NCBI RefSeq assembly: GCF_025195095.1
Contig: NZ_JANAVZ010000005.1
Coordinates: 124,001 to 188,000 of the forward strand
Length of the DNA: 64,000 bases
Origin: Paracoccus maritimus
GTDB lineage: Bacteria > Pseudomonadota > Alphaproteobacteria > Rhodobacterales > Rhodobacteraceae
Reading direction: 5' to 3'
The notes below the pieces were generated by a model, which worked only from the letters and a program-made list of their open reading frames with translations, did not search any database and had not been told where the DNA came from. Shown here in pieces: positions 18,989 to 28,104 of this stretch. A program made the position numbers and the translations under genes. The first letter of the stretch is position 1; every line of letters starts with the position of its first letter.

Positions 18989-20329
18989 TCAGGCCGGCGA
19001 CAAGCGCAACAGTTCCTGCAGCGACGCGGCCCCGTCATCATCGCAAAGGCATTGCTGCAAGAAGCGCGGCAAGCCATCGGCGTGATGCCGGAACAGCGCG
19101 TCCGGGGTCAGCCGGGGGTCCGCCTCCAGATACAGCGTCAGCCCGTCGCCACAGCTGTCTGCCGCGAAGCCGATATTGAAACCATCGCCCGGTCCCGCCG
19201 CAAGCACCTCTTGCCCGATATCCGCGCCTGGCAGGCGGGGCGGGTCGAAGGGCATGACATTGATCAGCGGAGAAAAGAAATATCGCCGTCCCGCCGGGAT
19301 GCCCTGGTCAAGCGTGATCTGTTCGATGCGATAGCGTCCGTGCCGCCTATGCTTGCGCAGATCGCGCGCCATGTTGCGCAGGGTTTCGGTCAAATCGTGC
19401 GTCGGATCTGCGGCGACGCGGAACGGCAGGATGTTGACGGCCATCGCCGGAATGCGCGAACCAACACTGCCCATGCGGCTTTGGAAGGGCAGCCAGACCA
19501 CGCGGTCGGTGCAGGCTCGGCCCTGATCGCTTTCGGGATGGCCCCAAAGCCACAGCCCTGTCAGCAAGGTCAGCGCGTCGGGCCAGCCCATCCCGAAACG
19601 CTCGCCGGCGGTTCGCAGAGGGGCTGACAGATGGTGCAGGTCTGTCGCGGCGCAGCGCTGCGTCTGGGGATAATCCTCGGATCCCTTGTCCAGCACGGCA
19701 AGCCTGGGCGCGGCGGCGATCCGGTCCTGCCAGAACGCACCGTTGGATGCGTGGCGGTCACTGGCGCGATATTCGCTTTCTTCACGAAGATAGTCCGGGA
19801 AGGGCAGGAACGGGTCGCCGGGGTCGTCGCCCGTTGCGTGGTGCGCATACAGGCGCGCCACGCGCCGTTCGATCAGTGCCATGGAATATCCGTCAAGAAA
19901 GATGTGATGGCCGCGGCAATACCACATCCAGTCGTTGTCGTCCGTCCTGACCAGCCATTGCGCGGCCAGCGGACCCGTCAGAAGGTCAAGCGGGCGATCC
20001 AGGTCTTCCTGCATCATGCTGCGCGCCCGACTGTCAGGATCGGTTTCGCCGCGCAGATCCATCTCGCGCAGAACAGGGGCCAGCGCGGGATCGATCATCT
20101 GTTCCGGGATGCCGTCGCGTTCCCGGAACCGCAGGCACATGACATCAGATTCCGCGATGCAGTCGCGGATCGCGGCGGACAAAGCGGCGTGGTCCAGATC
20201 GCCGTGCAGGCGGGTCAGATGCGCGACGGTGGACACCGCCTTGCCCCGATGGGCGCGATATTCCTGCCAAAAATCAAGCTGACCCAGTGTCAGCGGAAGC
20301 CATTCAGTGCGCTGCCGGGGCCAAGCCAT
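18989..20329 (-). CDS. Free-standing NRPS condensation enzyme (VibH-like)
   Basis: This is a 446-residue single condensation domain with no adenylation or carrier domain. The catalytic motif HHxxxDG is present as HHIFLDG at residues 141-147, and LTLGQLDFW near the N-terminus is the C1-type motif. The length is that of VibH, which joins carrier-bound 2,3-dihydroxybenzoate (DHB) to the free amine norspermidine. Combined with the neighbouring DHB genes and the absence of any amino-acid module, a DHB-polyamine amide synthase is the best inference. It is divergent from entE with AAAGGATG as ribosome-binding site. Confidence 0.85.
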   Translation of the reverse strand: MAWPRQRTEWLPLTLGQLDFWQEYRAHRGKAVSTVAHLTRLHGDLDHAALSAAIRDCIAESDVMCLRFRERDGIPEQMIDPALAPVLREMDLRGETDPDSRARSMMQEDLDRPLDLLTGPLAAQWLVRTDDNDWMWYCRGHHIFLDGYSMALIERRVARLYAHHATGDDPGDPFLPFPDYLREESEYRASDRHASNGAFWQDRIAAAPRLAVLDKGSEDYPQTQRCAATDLHHLSAPLRTAGERFGMGWPDALTLLTGLWLWGHPESDQGRACTDRVVWLPFQSRMGSVGSRIPAMAVNILPFRVAADPTHDLTETLRNMARDLRKHRRHGRYRIEQITLDQGIPAGRRYFFSPLINVMPFDPPRLPGADIGQEVLAAGPGDGFNIGFAADSCGDGLTLYLEADPRLTPDALFRHHADGLPRFLQQCLCDDDGAASLQELLRLSPA

Positions 20330-20467
20330 CTGGGCATCCTTTCACGTGTCGAGGCGCGGGGGAAATGGTCGGATTGCTATTTCCGACAAAAATACTTATG
20401 TATCCGGTGGCGTCAACCAGCCGTCCATGGCGCATCCAGATTTACCTGCCACAAGGGCCCGTCTGTC
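20330..20467. promoter_or_regulatory. Divergent promoter region, condensation gene / entE
   Basis: The 138 bp between the two divergent starts contain an AT-rich core at about 20377-20403 in an otherwise GC-rich stretch. An inverted repeat GGAAAT (20361-20366) / ATTTCC (20379-20384) is visible. An iron-responsive operator would be expected here, but I cannot assign it to Fur, RirA or Irr by eye. Confidence 0.4.
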
Positions 20468-22093
20468 ATGATCGAATTCGCACCCTGGCCAAAGGAACTA
20501 GGCCAGATCTATCGCCAGCGCGGATATTGGATCGGCCGTCCGCTTTGTGCGGGAATCGAGGCGCAGGCCAGCGCTAGGCCTGAAGCGGCCGCGATCATCT
20601 GCAAGGGACGGCATGTCAGCTATGCTGAACTTGATCGGGCTGCGACCAATCTTGCCGCGTATCTTTCCGGGCGCGGTTTGGGGCGCGGGGATACCGCGCT
20701 GGTACAATTGCCCAATGTCGCCGAATTCTACATCGTATTCCTTGCGCTGATGAAGCTGGGCGTTGCGCCCGTCAACGCGCTGTACAGCCATCGTCAGATC
20801 GAGCTGTCGTCCTATGCGGACCAGATTCAGCCCCGGCTTCTGATCGCGGACCGTGCCCACAGTCTTTTCGGGGATGACGCGTTTCTTGCGCAGTTGCAGG
20901 CTCTGATCCCGAACCTGTCCGAGGCGCTGTTCCTGGGTGATGAGCAGGCTTCGCGCAGCCTGACGCACTGGCTAAGCCGTGACGCAAGCCCACCGCCGGG
21001 CATGGCTCCGACGCCTGCGCACAGTGTTGCGTTCTTCCAATTGTCGGGCGGCAGCACCGGCACACCGAAGCTGATCCCGCGAACCCATGACGATTACGAC
21101 TACAGCGTGCGCGAAAGCGTCCGTATCTGTGGCGTGACGCAGCAGACCAGGTTTCTGTGCGCGTTGCCCGCGCCGCACAATTTCCTGCTCAGCTCGCCGG
21201 GCGCGTTGGGGGTGTTTCATGCCGGCGGCACCGTGGTAATGGCCGACAGCCCAGACCCGCTGTCGTGCTTCGATCTGATCGCGCGACATTCGGTGACGAT
21301 GGCAGCCCTTGTGCCATCGGCCGTAGGGCTGTGGATACAGGCGGCGGAAACGCGCGGTGCGCCCCCCGCGCCGCTGGACCATCTGCTGGTCGGCGGGGCC
21401 AGTTTCGCCGAAGCGCAGGCGCGGCAGGTGCCGGACAAGCTGGGATGCAGGCTGCAGCAGGTCTTCGGCATGGCCGAAGGGCTGGTGAACTACACGCGGC
21501 TGGACGACCCCGAGGATGTCGTTTTTACAACGCAGGGGCGGCCAATCAGTCCCGACGACGAAATCCGGATCCTGTCCGAAGACGGCAGCCCGGTTCCCGA
21601 CGGCGAGACGGGTCAGCTTGCGGTGCGCGGCCCTTATACGTTTCGCGGCTACTACCTTGCGCCGGACCAGAACGCCCGCGCCTTCGATGCCGATGGCTTC
21701 TATTTCAGCGGTGATCTGGTCCGCCGGACGGCGGGTGGCAACCTGCGCGTCGTCGGTCGGGTCAAGGATCAGATCAATCGCGGCGGTGAAAAGATTGCCT
21801 CGGAAGAGGTCGAACATCTGCTGCTGCGGCACGCCGAGATACGACAGGTGGCGTTGGTGCCGATGCCCGACGCGGGTCTGGGCGAGAAAAGCTGCGCTTT
21901 CGTGGTCGCGCGCACCAACCTGCGCGGCGTCGATCTGCGACGCCACCTGACCGGGCTCGGGATTGCCGACTACAAGCTGCCGGACCGTTTCCGGTTCGTG
22001 GATGACCTGCCGCTGACGGCGGTCGGAAAGCCCGACAAGAGACAGCTTCGCGCGCAGCTGGAGCTTGCAGAAAAACCAGGAGCGACAGGATGA
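20468..22093 (+). CDS. entE: 2,3-Dihydroxybenzoate-AMP ligase
   Basis: This 541-residue stand-alone adenylation enzyme activates 2,3-dihydroxybenzoate and loads it on an aryl carrier protein. The P-loop SGGSTGTPKLIPRTHDDY is at about residues 193-210. QVFGMAEGLVNYTRLDD, FYFSGDLVRRT and GRVKDQINRGGEKI follow in normal order, and the C-terminal catalytic Lys is in LTAVGKPDKRQL. These blocks are closer to EntE/DhbE than to amino-acid adenylation domains. The frame is open far upstream to 19631, but ATG 20468 gives the usual N-terminus. It overlaps the carrier gene by 4 bp. Confidence 0.93.
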   Translation: MIEFAPWPKELGQIYRQRGYWIGRPLCAGIEAQASARPEAAAIICKGRHVSYAELDRAATNLAAYLSGRGLGRGDTALVQLPNVAEFYIVFLALMKLGVAPVNALYSHRQIELSSYADQIQPRLLIADRAHSLFGDDAFLAQLQALIPNLSEALFLGDEQASRSLTHWLSRDASPPPGMAPTPAHSVAFFQLSGGSTGTPKLIPRTHDDYDYSVRESVRICGVTQQTRFLCALPAPHNFLLSSPGALGVFHAGGTVVMADSPDPLSCFDLIARHSVTMAALVPSAVGLWIQAAETRGAPPAPLDHLLVGGASFAEAQARQVPDKLGCRLQQVFGMAEGLVNYTRLDDPEDVVFTTQGRPISPDDEIRILSEDGSPVPDGETGQLAVRGPYTFRGYYLAPDQNARAFDADGFYFSGDLVRRTAGGNLRVVGRVKDQINRGGEKIASEEVEHLLLRHAEIRQVALVPMPDAGLGEKSCAFVVARTNLRGVDLRRHLTGLGIADYKLPDRFRFVDDLPLTAVGKPDKRQLRAQLELAEKPGATG

Positions 22094-22338
22094 CCCCGAA
22101 CGATATGCCGACGCCGGATCGCGGCTGGCTGATGAACCGTGTTTCCGGCATGGTCGATGACGAGGGGCCGATTGATCCGGCCGAGGACCTGACCCTTTAT
22201 GGTCTGGATTCGGTCGCGGTCATGCAGATGGTCGCGGAACTGGAGCGACGCGGGGTGCCGGTCACCTTCGAGGATCTGGCCCGCGAGGCGACGGTCGATG
22301 CATGGTGGGCCCTGATCGACCGGCGCGCGAGGGCATAG
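22090..22338 (+). CDS. Free-standing aryl carrier protein
   Basis: The 82-residue acidic protein has the carrier motif LTLYGLDSVAVMQMVAEL. Ser41 in GLDS is the expected phosphopantetheine attachment site. In EntB/VibB/DhbB this domain is fused to isochorismatase; here it is separate and translationally coupled (ATGA) to the ligase that loads it. It should carry the DHB thioester to the condensation enzyme. Confidence 0.9.
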   Translation: MTPNDMPTPDRGWLMNRVSGMVDDEGPIDPAEDLTLYGLDSVAVMQMVAELERRGVPVTFEDLAREATVDAWWALIDRRARA

Positions 22339-22347
22339 CCTGTGGGG

Positions 22348-23118
22348 TCATGCGCGCAGCGTGGCGCCGCCATCGACATACAGATCGGCCATGGTTACAT
22401 GGCCCGCCTGATCCGACAGCAGGAACATCGCGGCCTGCGCGATATCCTGCGGGGTGGCCAGCTTGGCCAGGGGAATTCCGGTGCGGAAGCTGGCCGGGTC
22501 GCCCGCGATCACCAGTGCGGCACCCTGATCATCGGCCCACATGCCGGTCTGCATGGGTGTCAGGGTCGATCCGGGGGCGACGATGTTGCAGCGCACGCGA
22601 TGCTGTGCAAGTTCCAGCCCGGCACAGCGAACCAGCAGGGCCGCCGCCGCCTTCGAGGCGGCATAGCTTGCCATGTTCTGCCGTGGCACACCGGCGGCAT
22701 TCGATCCGATGACCACGATCGAGCCCGGTCGGTTCTGCGTGACCATATGCCTGCCGATCGCACGGGTGACGTGGAATGTACCGCCCGCATTTGTCGCCAG
22801 CACCCGCTGCCATTCCTGATCGGATGTGCCCAGGACCGACAGATTCGACAGGATCGCGGCGGCATGCACGGCCAGCGTGATCGGGCCCATCGCCTCTGCC
22901 GCAAGGGCGATTGCGGCTTCTACGGCGGGGCCGTCGGCGACATCCAGCCTGTGCCAGATCAGCCCGTCATTCGCAGGCAGATCGGGCGGGGCTGGCGCCA
23001 GATCGGTCGCGAAGACGCGTGCGCCCGCGTCGCGCAGCAGGGCGACCACCGCCTGTCCGATGCCCCCGGCGGCGCCGGTGACGAAAGCCGCGCGGTCCTG
23101 AAATCCGGTCAGTCGCAT
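22348..23118 (-). CDS. entA: 2,3-Dihydro-2,3-dihydroxybenzoate dehydrogenase
   Basis: This 256-residue short-chain dehydrogenase makes 2,3-dihydroxybenzoate in the last step of its synthesis. VTGAAGGIGQAVVALL is the NAD-binding motif, SNAAGVPRQNMASYAASKAA carries the catalytic Tyr and Lys, and ADLYVDGGATL is the family's C-terminus. The upstream 57 in-frame codons lie within the isochorismatase gene, so I start at ATG 23118, which overlaps that gene's stop (ATGA). SDR specificity is assigned mainly from the locus. Confidence 0.92.
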   Translation of the reverse strand: MRLTGFQDRAAFVTGAAGGIGQAVVALLRDAGARVFATDLAPAPPDLPANDGLIWHRLDVADGPAVEAAIALAAEAMGPITLAVHAAAILSNLSVLGTSDQEWQRVLATNAGGTFHVTRAIGRHMVTQNRPGSIVVIGSNAAGVPRQNMASYAASKAAAALLVRCAGLELAQHRVRCNIVAPGSTLTPMQTGMWADDQGAALVIAGDPASFRTGIPLAKLATPQDIAQAAMFLLSDQAGHVTMADLYVDGGATLRA

Positions 23119-23756
23119 CACGCAGCCTCCGCCATCGCGGCCAGCGCCGCCTTGGTGTCGATCACGCCGCCGCAGCACGCGGCCACCCATCCCATCGCCA
23201 TTTCGTGACGCGGCAGGTCGAAGTCGGCCTGCGCGTCGGTGATCGCAAAGGGTTGGATATCGCGCTGGAACGCCTCGGCTGCGGTGCACAGACAGCCGAT
23301 ATGCGCGTAGATCCCCGTCACCAGCAACTGATCGCGGCCGCGCGCGCGCATCAGCTCGGCCATGTTTGATCGCTGGAATGCGCTGTAGCGATGTTTGACC
23401 AGCACGAGGTCGCCGGATCGGGGCGCGATTCCGGGCAGGATCTCTTCGTGTTCAGGGGTCGCGCGCATGCCCGGGCCCCAAAGATCCGACTGCAACCCGC
23501 GATCCGCGCGAAGCTGGTCGCCGCGCTGCGCGGTGTAGAACACCGGAATGCCGGCTTGGCGCGCCGACGCCAGAAGTCGTGCGATATTTCCTGTGACGGA
23601 TTCCAGCGGCTGTTGGTCAGGGCTGAATGCGGCGCAGAAATACCGCTGCATGTCATGGACCAGCAGGGCCGTCCGGTCGCGTTCGGGGCGCCAGTCCGCG
23701 CGCGGGCGTGGCAGGTCGGTCGGGGCCGCGTAGGGCATGATGCGGGGCAGGGCCAT
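23118..23756 (-). CDS. Isochorismatase without carrier domain
   Basis: This 212-residue enzyme hydrolyses isochorismate to 2,3-dihydro-2,3-dihydroxybenzoate and pyruvate. The catalytic Asp is in LLVHDMQRYF (about residue 35), the Lys in VLVKHRYSAFQ and the Cys position in VTGIYAHIGCLCTA. It aligns with the isochorismatase half of EntB/DhbB/VibB but stops before the aryl carrier domain, which is a separate gene on the other strand. ATG 23756 was chosen; the longer frame to 24005 has low-complexity Arg/Pro sequence. Confidence 0.93.
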   Translation of the reverse strand: MALPRIMPYAAPTDLPRPRADWRPERDRTALLVHDMQRYFCAAFSPDQQPLESVTGNIARLLASARQAGIPVFYTAQRGDQLRADRGLQSDLWGPGMRATPEHEEILPGIAPRSGDLVLVKHRYSAFQRSNMAELMRARGRDQLLVTGIYAHIGCLCTAAEAFQRDIQPFAITDAQADFDLPRHEMAMGWVAACCGGVIDTKAALAAMAEAA

Positions 23757-23781
23757 CGTCGGTCTTTCGATTCGGTTCGGG

Positions 23782-24975
23782 TCAGTTCGTGGCGGCCATG
23801 GCGGCCTCTGCGGGCAAACCCAGGGCGCGCAGCAGCGCGGCAAACTTGTTGCCGGTCTCGGCGGCCTCGGACGCGGGCTCCGAGCCTGGCACGATCCCGG
23901 CACCGGCATAAAGCCGGGCCTGATTGCCGGCGATCCGGGCGCAGCGGATCGCGACATGCCAGGCGCCATCACCCGTGGTGTCGCACCAGCCCACGGCGCC
24001 TGCATAGAAGTCGCGTGCGACCGGTTCGAGACGCTCGATCAATGCGGCGGCGCGATCGCAGGGCAGGCCGCACACCGCCGGGGTTGGGTGCAGCATCGTG
24101 GCCAGCAGGATTGACGGGGTGCTGTCGTCTTTCAGTTCGCCGGTAATGCGGGTTCCCAGATGCCACATGCTGCGCGTGCAGGTCAGGCCCGTGCCATCCG
24201 GGCAGCCAAGCTGGCGGCACCAGGGGGCAAGCGTGTCGAGGATATATTCCACAACCATCGCGTGTTCGCGACGATCCTTGGCAGATCCGGCCAATCCGGC
24301 GCAAGCCTCGGCATCCGCGATGGGGTCCGCGTGTCGCGGTGCAGACCCCGCGAGCGGGTTCGACATGATCCGACCCGCGCGCTTTTCCACCAGTATCTCG
24401 GGCGAGGCGCCGACCAGAACTGCGGGGCCGTCCCCGAAGGATGCATCGCGCAGCGTTACGCGAAAGGTTGTCACCATCGGGTCCTCGGACAATCTGGATT
24501 GCAGCATGTCGGGACTGATCGGGCGGCTGGCGTGCACGGTCAGGCTGCGTGCCAGCACGATCTTGCGCAGACGGTCCGGGCCGTCTGGGTCGGACGCCAT
24601 GATGCGCAGCGCTTCGGCAACGGTTTCGGCGTATTTCGCCGCGGCGGGCTCCGCGCGCAGAGTGGGATCTGGCGCGCAGGCTTGCGCGGTTGTCACATGC
24701 AGCGGCTGGCGGTCGATGCCGGAGGCAAGCCACAGGCAGTCAACCCCGTCGCGCCGGAACGGCAGCGCACCTGCCAGAACCGAACCGGTGCCACCTCCCG
24801 CAAGGGCCTGCGACACCCGTGCCTGTCGCGTCGTGCCGATTCCGGAGGGGACCGGCGATGGCGTCCCTTTGGCGCGCAGGGTGCCGTTCGGTCCGCGGAA
24901 GACGAAATGCCCCACCGCGGCGTTGGTCCGCGCGCATCTGGCAGGATCGAGAAATGACATGTTCATGCTGTGCAT
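23782..24975 (-). CDS. entC: Isochorismate synthase
   Basis: This roughly 397-residue chorismate-using enzyme isomerises chorismate to isochorismate, the first committed step to DHB. Blocks of the chorismate-binding family are present: LRKIVLARSLTVHA, FVGASPEILVEK-type (here VLVGASPEILVEKRAG), NPLAGSAPRH, HAMVVEYILDTLAPWC, and LHPTPAVCGLPC followed by the C-terminal YAGAGIVPGSEPASE. The start is not certain: ATGs at 24975, 24966 and 24960 are all plausible and the frame extends to 25032. It is first in a probable entC-entB-entA transcript, with 25 bp before the isochorismatase. Confidence 0.92.
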   Translation of the reverse strand: MHSMNMSFLDPARCARTNAAVGHFVFRGPNGTLRAKGTPSPVPSGIGTTRQARVSQALAGGGTGSVLAGALPFRRDGVDCLWLASGIDRQPLHVTTAQACAPDPTLRAEPAAAKYAETVAEALRIMASDPDGPDRLRKIVLARSLTVHASRPISPDMLQSRLSEDPMVTTFRVTLRDASFGDGPAVLVGASPEILVEKRAGRIMSNPLAGSAPRHADPIADAEACAGLAGSAKDRREHAMVVEYILDTLAPWCRQLGCPDGTGLTCTRSMWHLGTRITGELKDDSTPSILLATMLHPTPAVCGLPCDRAAALIERLEPVARDFYAGAVGWCDTTGDGAWHVAIRCARIAGNQARLYAGAGIVPGSEPASEAAETGNKFAALLRALGLPAEAAMAATN

Positions 24976-25032
24976 CACTGGCTGCCCACTGGCGGTTGCC
25001 GGGGCGTTTCGGGACAGGGCCTGACCGGCCAA

Positions 25033-25247
25033 GGATGATGCCTGCCGGACGCGAAGCAGGGTTGGCTATGCGTCGGTGGGGTTTTCAAGGGTCGGGCCGC
25101 GCCATGACCGGGGCGGGACGCGATCCGAGGAGCGACAAGAGGGTTTATGTCGGATCCCGGCGCGAACCTGTCCAATCGCCGGGCTATAGTCAACTAAAAA
25201 AGTAAGGATTATGGAGGCGCGGCGAAACCCTGCCTTGGCGCGGTCTC
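25033..25247. promoter_or_regulatory. Divergent promoter region, entC / phosphopantetheinyl transferase
   Basis: About 215 bp separate the divergent genes. An AT-rich patch at about 25184-25212 contains TAGT-CA-ACTA, a small inverted repeat, and a possible -10-like TATAGT. It is the likely control region of both transcripts; the regulator is not identifiable by eye. Confidence 0.35.
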
Positions 25248-25949
25248 GTGGTGCATATGAAAGGCAGAATGATGCAGGTTGCAAAAATTTCAGAGAAGCC
25301 GTTTTTTGCTGTGCCCGGCCTGTCTTGGGCACAGTTTGACCCGGCAGGGATCATGGACGATGCAGACCCCGACACCTTGTGCTGCGACGCCGGGAATCAT
25401 GAAATTCTGCGGGTGGCCCTGCATCGTGATCTTCGCATGGCGCGACCGCGCAGACGGCGCGAGTGGCTTTCGGGGCGATTGTGCGCTGCGCTTGCGTTGC
25501 GCCGTCTGGGGGCTTCGGAATTCGTCGGAATGCAAGGGCGCGCACCTTGCTGGCCGGATCGATGTGCAGGGTCCATCAGCCATAGCCCTGCGCGCGTCGT
25601 TGCGGTTGCGGGTCGTGGGTTTTCAGGGCTGGGCGTGGATTGTGAGTTACGGCTTGACGCCGCCGCCGCGTCCCTGCTGGCACCCGCTGTTCTGTCGTCG
25701 GGCGATCTTCGTGCGCGCCCAGTTTGGCTGGGGGAAGCCGACGCCGTCTCGGTGATCTTTTCGGCCAAGGAGGCGCTGTTCAAGGCGTTGTCCCCGCGAG
25801 GCACTGGCTTGCCCGATTGCCGCGCGGTCAACGTGACCTGCTGGGATGCCTCCATGCTTGACCTGTGCATAGAGGGGCGTGCCTGGCCCGTTTTCTGGCG
25901 CTGCATGGGCCGTGAGGTGCACACACTGGCAGCTACGCATGAATCCTGA
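25248..25949 (+). CDS. entD: 4'-Phosphopantetheinyl transferase (EntD type)
   Basis: The 233-residue protein transfers phosphopantetheine from CoA to the Ser of carrier proteins. The Sfp/EntD motifs are visible: GSISHSPARVVAVAG, the Mg-binding GLGVDCE and FSAKEALFKAL. The target is most likely the free aryl carrier protein of this locus. GTG 25248 and internal ATGs at 25257 and 25269 are alternative starts. It is followed directly by the TonB receptor gene. Confidence 0.88.
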   Translation: MVHMKGRMMQVAKISEKPFFAVPGLSWAQFDPAGIMDDADPDTLCCDAGNHEILRVALHRDLRMARPRRRREWLSGRLCAALALRRLGASEFVGMQGRAPCWPDRCAGSISHSPARVVAVAGRGFSGLGVDCELRLDAAAASLLAPAVLSSGDLRARPVWLGEADAVSVIFSAKEALFKALSPRGTGLPDCRAVNVTCWDASMLDLCIEGRAWPVFWRCMGREVHTLAATHES

Positions 25950-26075
25950 CTATTTAACTATGTTATTTTTACAACACACCTGTCGCGTTCCCGATCCAAT
26001 CCTTAGTAAAACAGTTGTGAATCCCGACGCGGCCGGACTAGGCGGACCGCATCGTCAATTCATCGAGGTTCCGTC
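25950..26075 (+). promoter_or_regulatory. AT-rich leader of the TonB receptor gene
   Basis: The 126 bp between entD and the receptor begin with a markedly AT-rich stretch (25950-25980, with TTATTTTTACAA) and contain a second AT patch near 26003-26020. The receptor therefore may have its own iron-regulated promoter rather than only readthrough from entD. Confidence 0.35.
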
Positions 26076-28052
26076 ATGAAGCTGCGCCGCGTCTTCCCGC
26101 TTGCGGGTGTTTCCATTCTTGCACTTGCGACGGCGTCCGCCGCGCAGGACGCAACGATCTCGCAAACGCCGGGAACCATCGTTCTAAGCCCGATCACTCT
26201 GGTTGCTGACGGGCAGGAAAGTGTCGAGGCGACGGGCGGTGTCGTCGTGACCAAACAGGATATCGAGGCGCTGCATCCGGCGGACGTGTCGGAACTGTTC
26301 GCGCGGGATTCCGCGGTCACAGTCGCTGCGGGGTCTGGCCAGTCGAAGCGCATCCATGTCTTTGGGCTTGAGCAGTCGAACCTTGCCGTGTCGGTGGACG
26401 GCGTGCCGCAATTCAAGGATGGCTGGCATCACAGCGGCTCGAACGTGATCGATCCGGCCTTCCTGAAGCGGGTCGAGGTGAATGCGGGCGCGGCGCCCGC
26501 CGACGCCGGTTTCGCTGCGGCAGCCGGTGCCGTGCGCTATGAAACGCTTGGCGCGCGCGACCTGCTGACCGCCGGCCGCACGCAGGGCGGACGCGTTGGC
26601 CTGTCCTATGGCACCAATGGGCGCGGCGTTTCGGCCAATCTTGCGGGCTATGGCGTTCACGAGGGCTTTGACTGGTTCGCGATGATCCATGCCGCACGCG
26701 GCGATAACTATGACGCTGGCAATGGCGACGAAATTCCAGGCAGCGAATCCGCTGTCACCGGCGGGCTTGTCAAACTGGGCTACGAGTTCGAAACCCACCG
26801 GATCGAATTGTCCTACGAGCACAGCAGGGACGATGCAGACCGTGTGGCGCGGATGAACATGGATCTGAGCGACGAGGTCTTCCCGCTGAAGATCACGCGC
26901 GACACGCTGAGCCTGCGATACAGCTCGACCGCGCCCACCGCGATGTGGGATCCCGAGATGCGGTTCTATATCAGCCGCAACAAATACACGCGCCCCGACT
27001 TCATTCCTGATAGGACCAGCGGTGACTTCGCCTTCGAGGCGCAGGCCGTGGGCGGCGTGATGCAGAACCGCTTTGCCATGGGGCCGGGCACCATCACCAC
27101 CGGGATCGACTGGGCCTACAACGACTACAAGATCGACAATTTTGGCGACACGGATGTTCGCTTCCATACCACCGAGACGATGCAGGTCGGGGCGTTCGTG
27201 CAAGGGCGGTTCGAATTCCAGAACGGTATCGATCTGTCCACCGGCGCGCGCGTGGATCACCACCGCTATACCGATTGGAACGGCCTGCGAAAGGCGGATA
27301 GCGGCGTCAGCGTGAACGGCACCGTGGCCTATGAAGTCTCACCGGGATACGAGGTCTTCGCGGGGGCGTCGCGTACCTGGCTGGGATACGACATCGGCGA
27401 ATACGGCTATCTGCACGCCCGCGACAGCAGCACCTTTACCTCGCCCGACTATGAACCGGCCACCGCCACCAACTACAAGCTTGGCGTGAATGCGAATCGG
27501 GGCAACTGGACAGGCAACCTGACCCTGTTCGACACCCGGCTGGACGGTCTGGCCAACGCGTATTTCCCGATCCTCGAGAACAGCGAGGAATATCGCAGCC
27601 GGGGCGTCACGCTGTCGGGCAACTACAGCTGGGGCAGCGGCCGGTTCGGCGCCAGCATCACCACAGCCAAGCTGACCTTCGACGGCGATGAACTGCCGCC
27701 CGCCGGCGGCGAAGCCACTCCGATTGGCACCGTCGCCTCGCTGTTCGTCGATCAGGAGATTCCGCAATACAACCTGACCGTGGGCGCGACGCTGGACATG
27801 GCGGACCGACTGTCCGGGGACTATATCGACGATAACGGGTTCGAGGATCACCCCGGTTATGGCGTTCTGAATGCCTATGCCGAATGGCGTCCGGCCAGCT
27901 ATGAGAATGTCGTGGTCCGTCTTGGCGTCGATAACCTGCTGGACAAGGCCTACTATGAACGCTCGAGCTATGGCCGCAACACGGAGCGTGACGTGACCCC
28001 GCTCTACGCGCCGGGCCGGACTGTGACGCTGGGTCTGACGATGGATTTCTGA
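26076..28052 (+). CDS. TonB-dependent outer-membrane siderophore receptor
   Basis: The 658-residue protein has a signal peptide ending ASAAQ, a plug domain (residues ~30-165: VVVTKQDIEALHPADVSELF, VSVDGVPQFKDGWHHSG, LKRVEVNAGAAPADAG, AAAGAVRYETLGARDLL) and a beta-barrel ending in Phe (VTLGLTMDF), the usual outer-membrane C-terminus. It resembles the FetA/FrpB-like group that takes catecholates. Location at the end of a DHB siderophore locus makes it the likely ferric-siderophore receptor. No periplasmic binding protein or ABC importer is in the window. Confidence 0.9.
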   Translation: MKLRRVFPLAGVSILALATASAAQDATISQTPGTIVLSPITLVADGQESVEATGGVVVTKQDIEALHPADVSELFARDSAVTVAAGSGQSKRIHVFGLEQSNLAVSVDGVPQFKDGWHHSGSNVIDPAFLKRVEVNAGAAPADAGFAAAAGAVRYETLGARDLLTAGRTQGGRVGLSYGTNGRGVSANLAGYGVHEGFDWFAMIHAARGDNYDAGNGDEIPGSESAVTGGLVKLGYEFETHRIELSYEHSRDDADRVARMNMDLSDEVFPLKITRDTLSLRYSSTAPTAMWDPEMRFYISRNKYTRPDFIPDRTSGDFAFEAQAVGGVMQNRFAMGPGTITTGIDWAYNDYKIDNFGDTDVRFHTTETMQVGAFVQGRFEFQNGIDLSTGARVDHHRYTDWNGLRKADSGVSVNGTVAYEVSPGYEVFAGASRTWLGYDIGEYGYLHARDSSTFTSPDYEPATATNYKLGVNANRGNWTGNLTLFDTRLDGLANAYFPILENSEEYRSRGVTLSGNYSWGSGRFGASITTAKLTFDGDELPPAGGEATPIGTVASLFVDQEIPQYNLTVGATLDMADRLSGDYIDDNGFEDHPGYGVLNAYAEWRPASYENVVVRLGVDNLLDKAYYERSSYGRNTERDVTPLYAPGRTVTLGLTMDF

Positions 28053-28074
28053 TCGCCAGCAGCAGATCTTGATC

Positions 28075-28104
28075 AGCGGCGCCACCCGATTGGCGCCGCT
28101 TTTT
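28075..28104 (+). terminator. Intrinsic terminator after the TonB receptor
   Basis: A 10-bp stem AGCGGCGCCA / TGGCGCCGCT with a 6-nt loop is followed by TTTT, 22 bp after the receptor stop. It closes the siderophore block. Confidence 0.9.
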
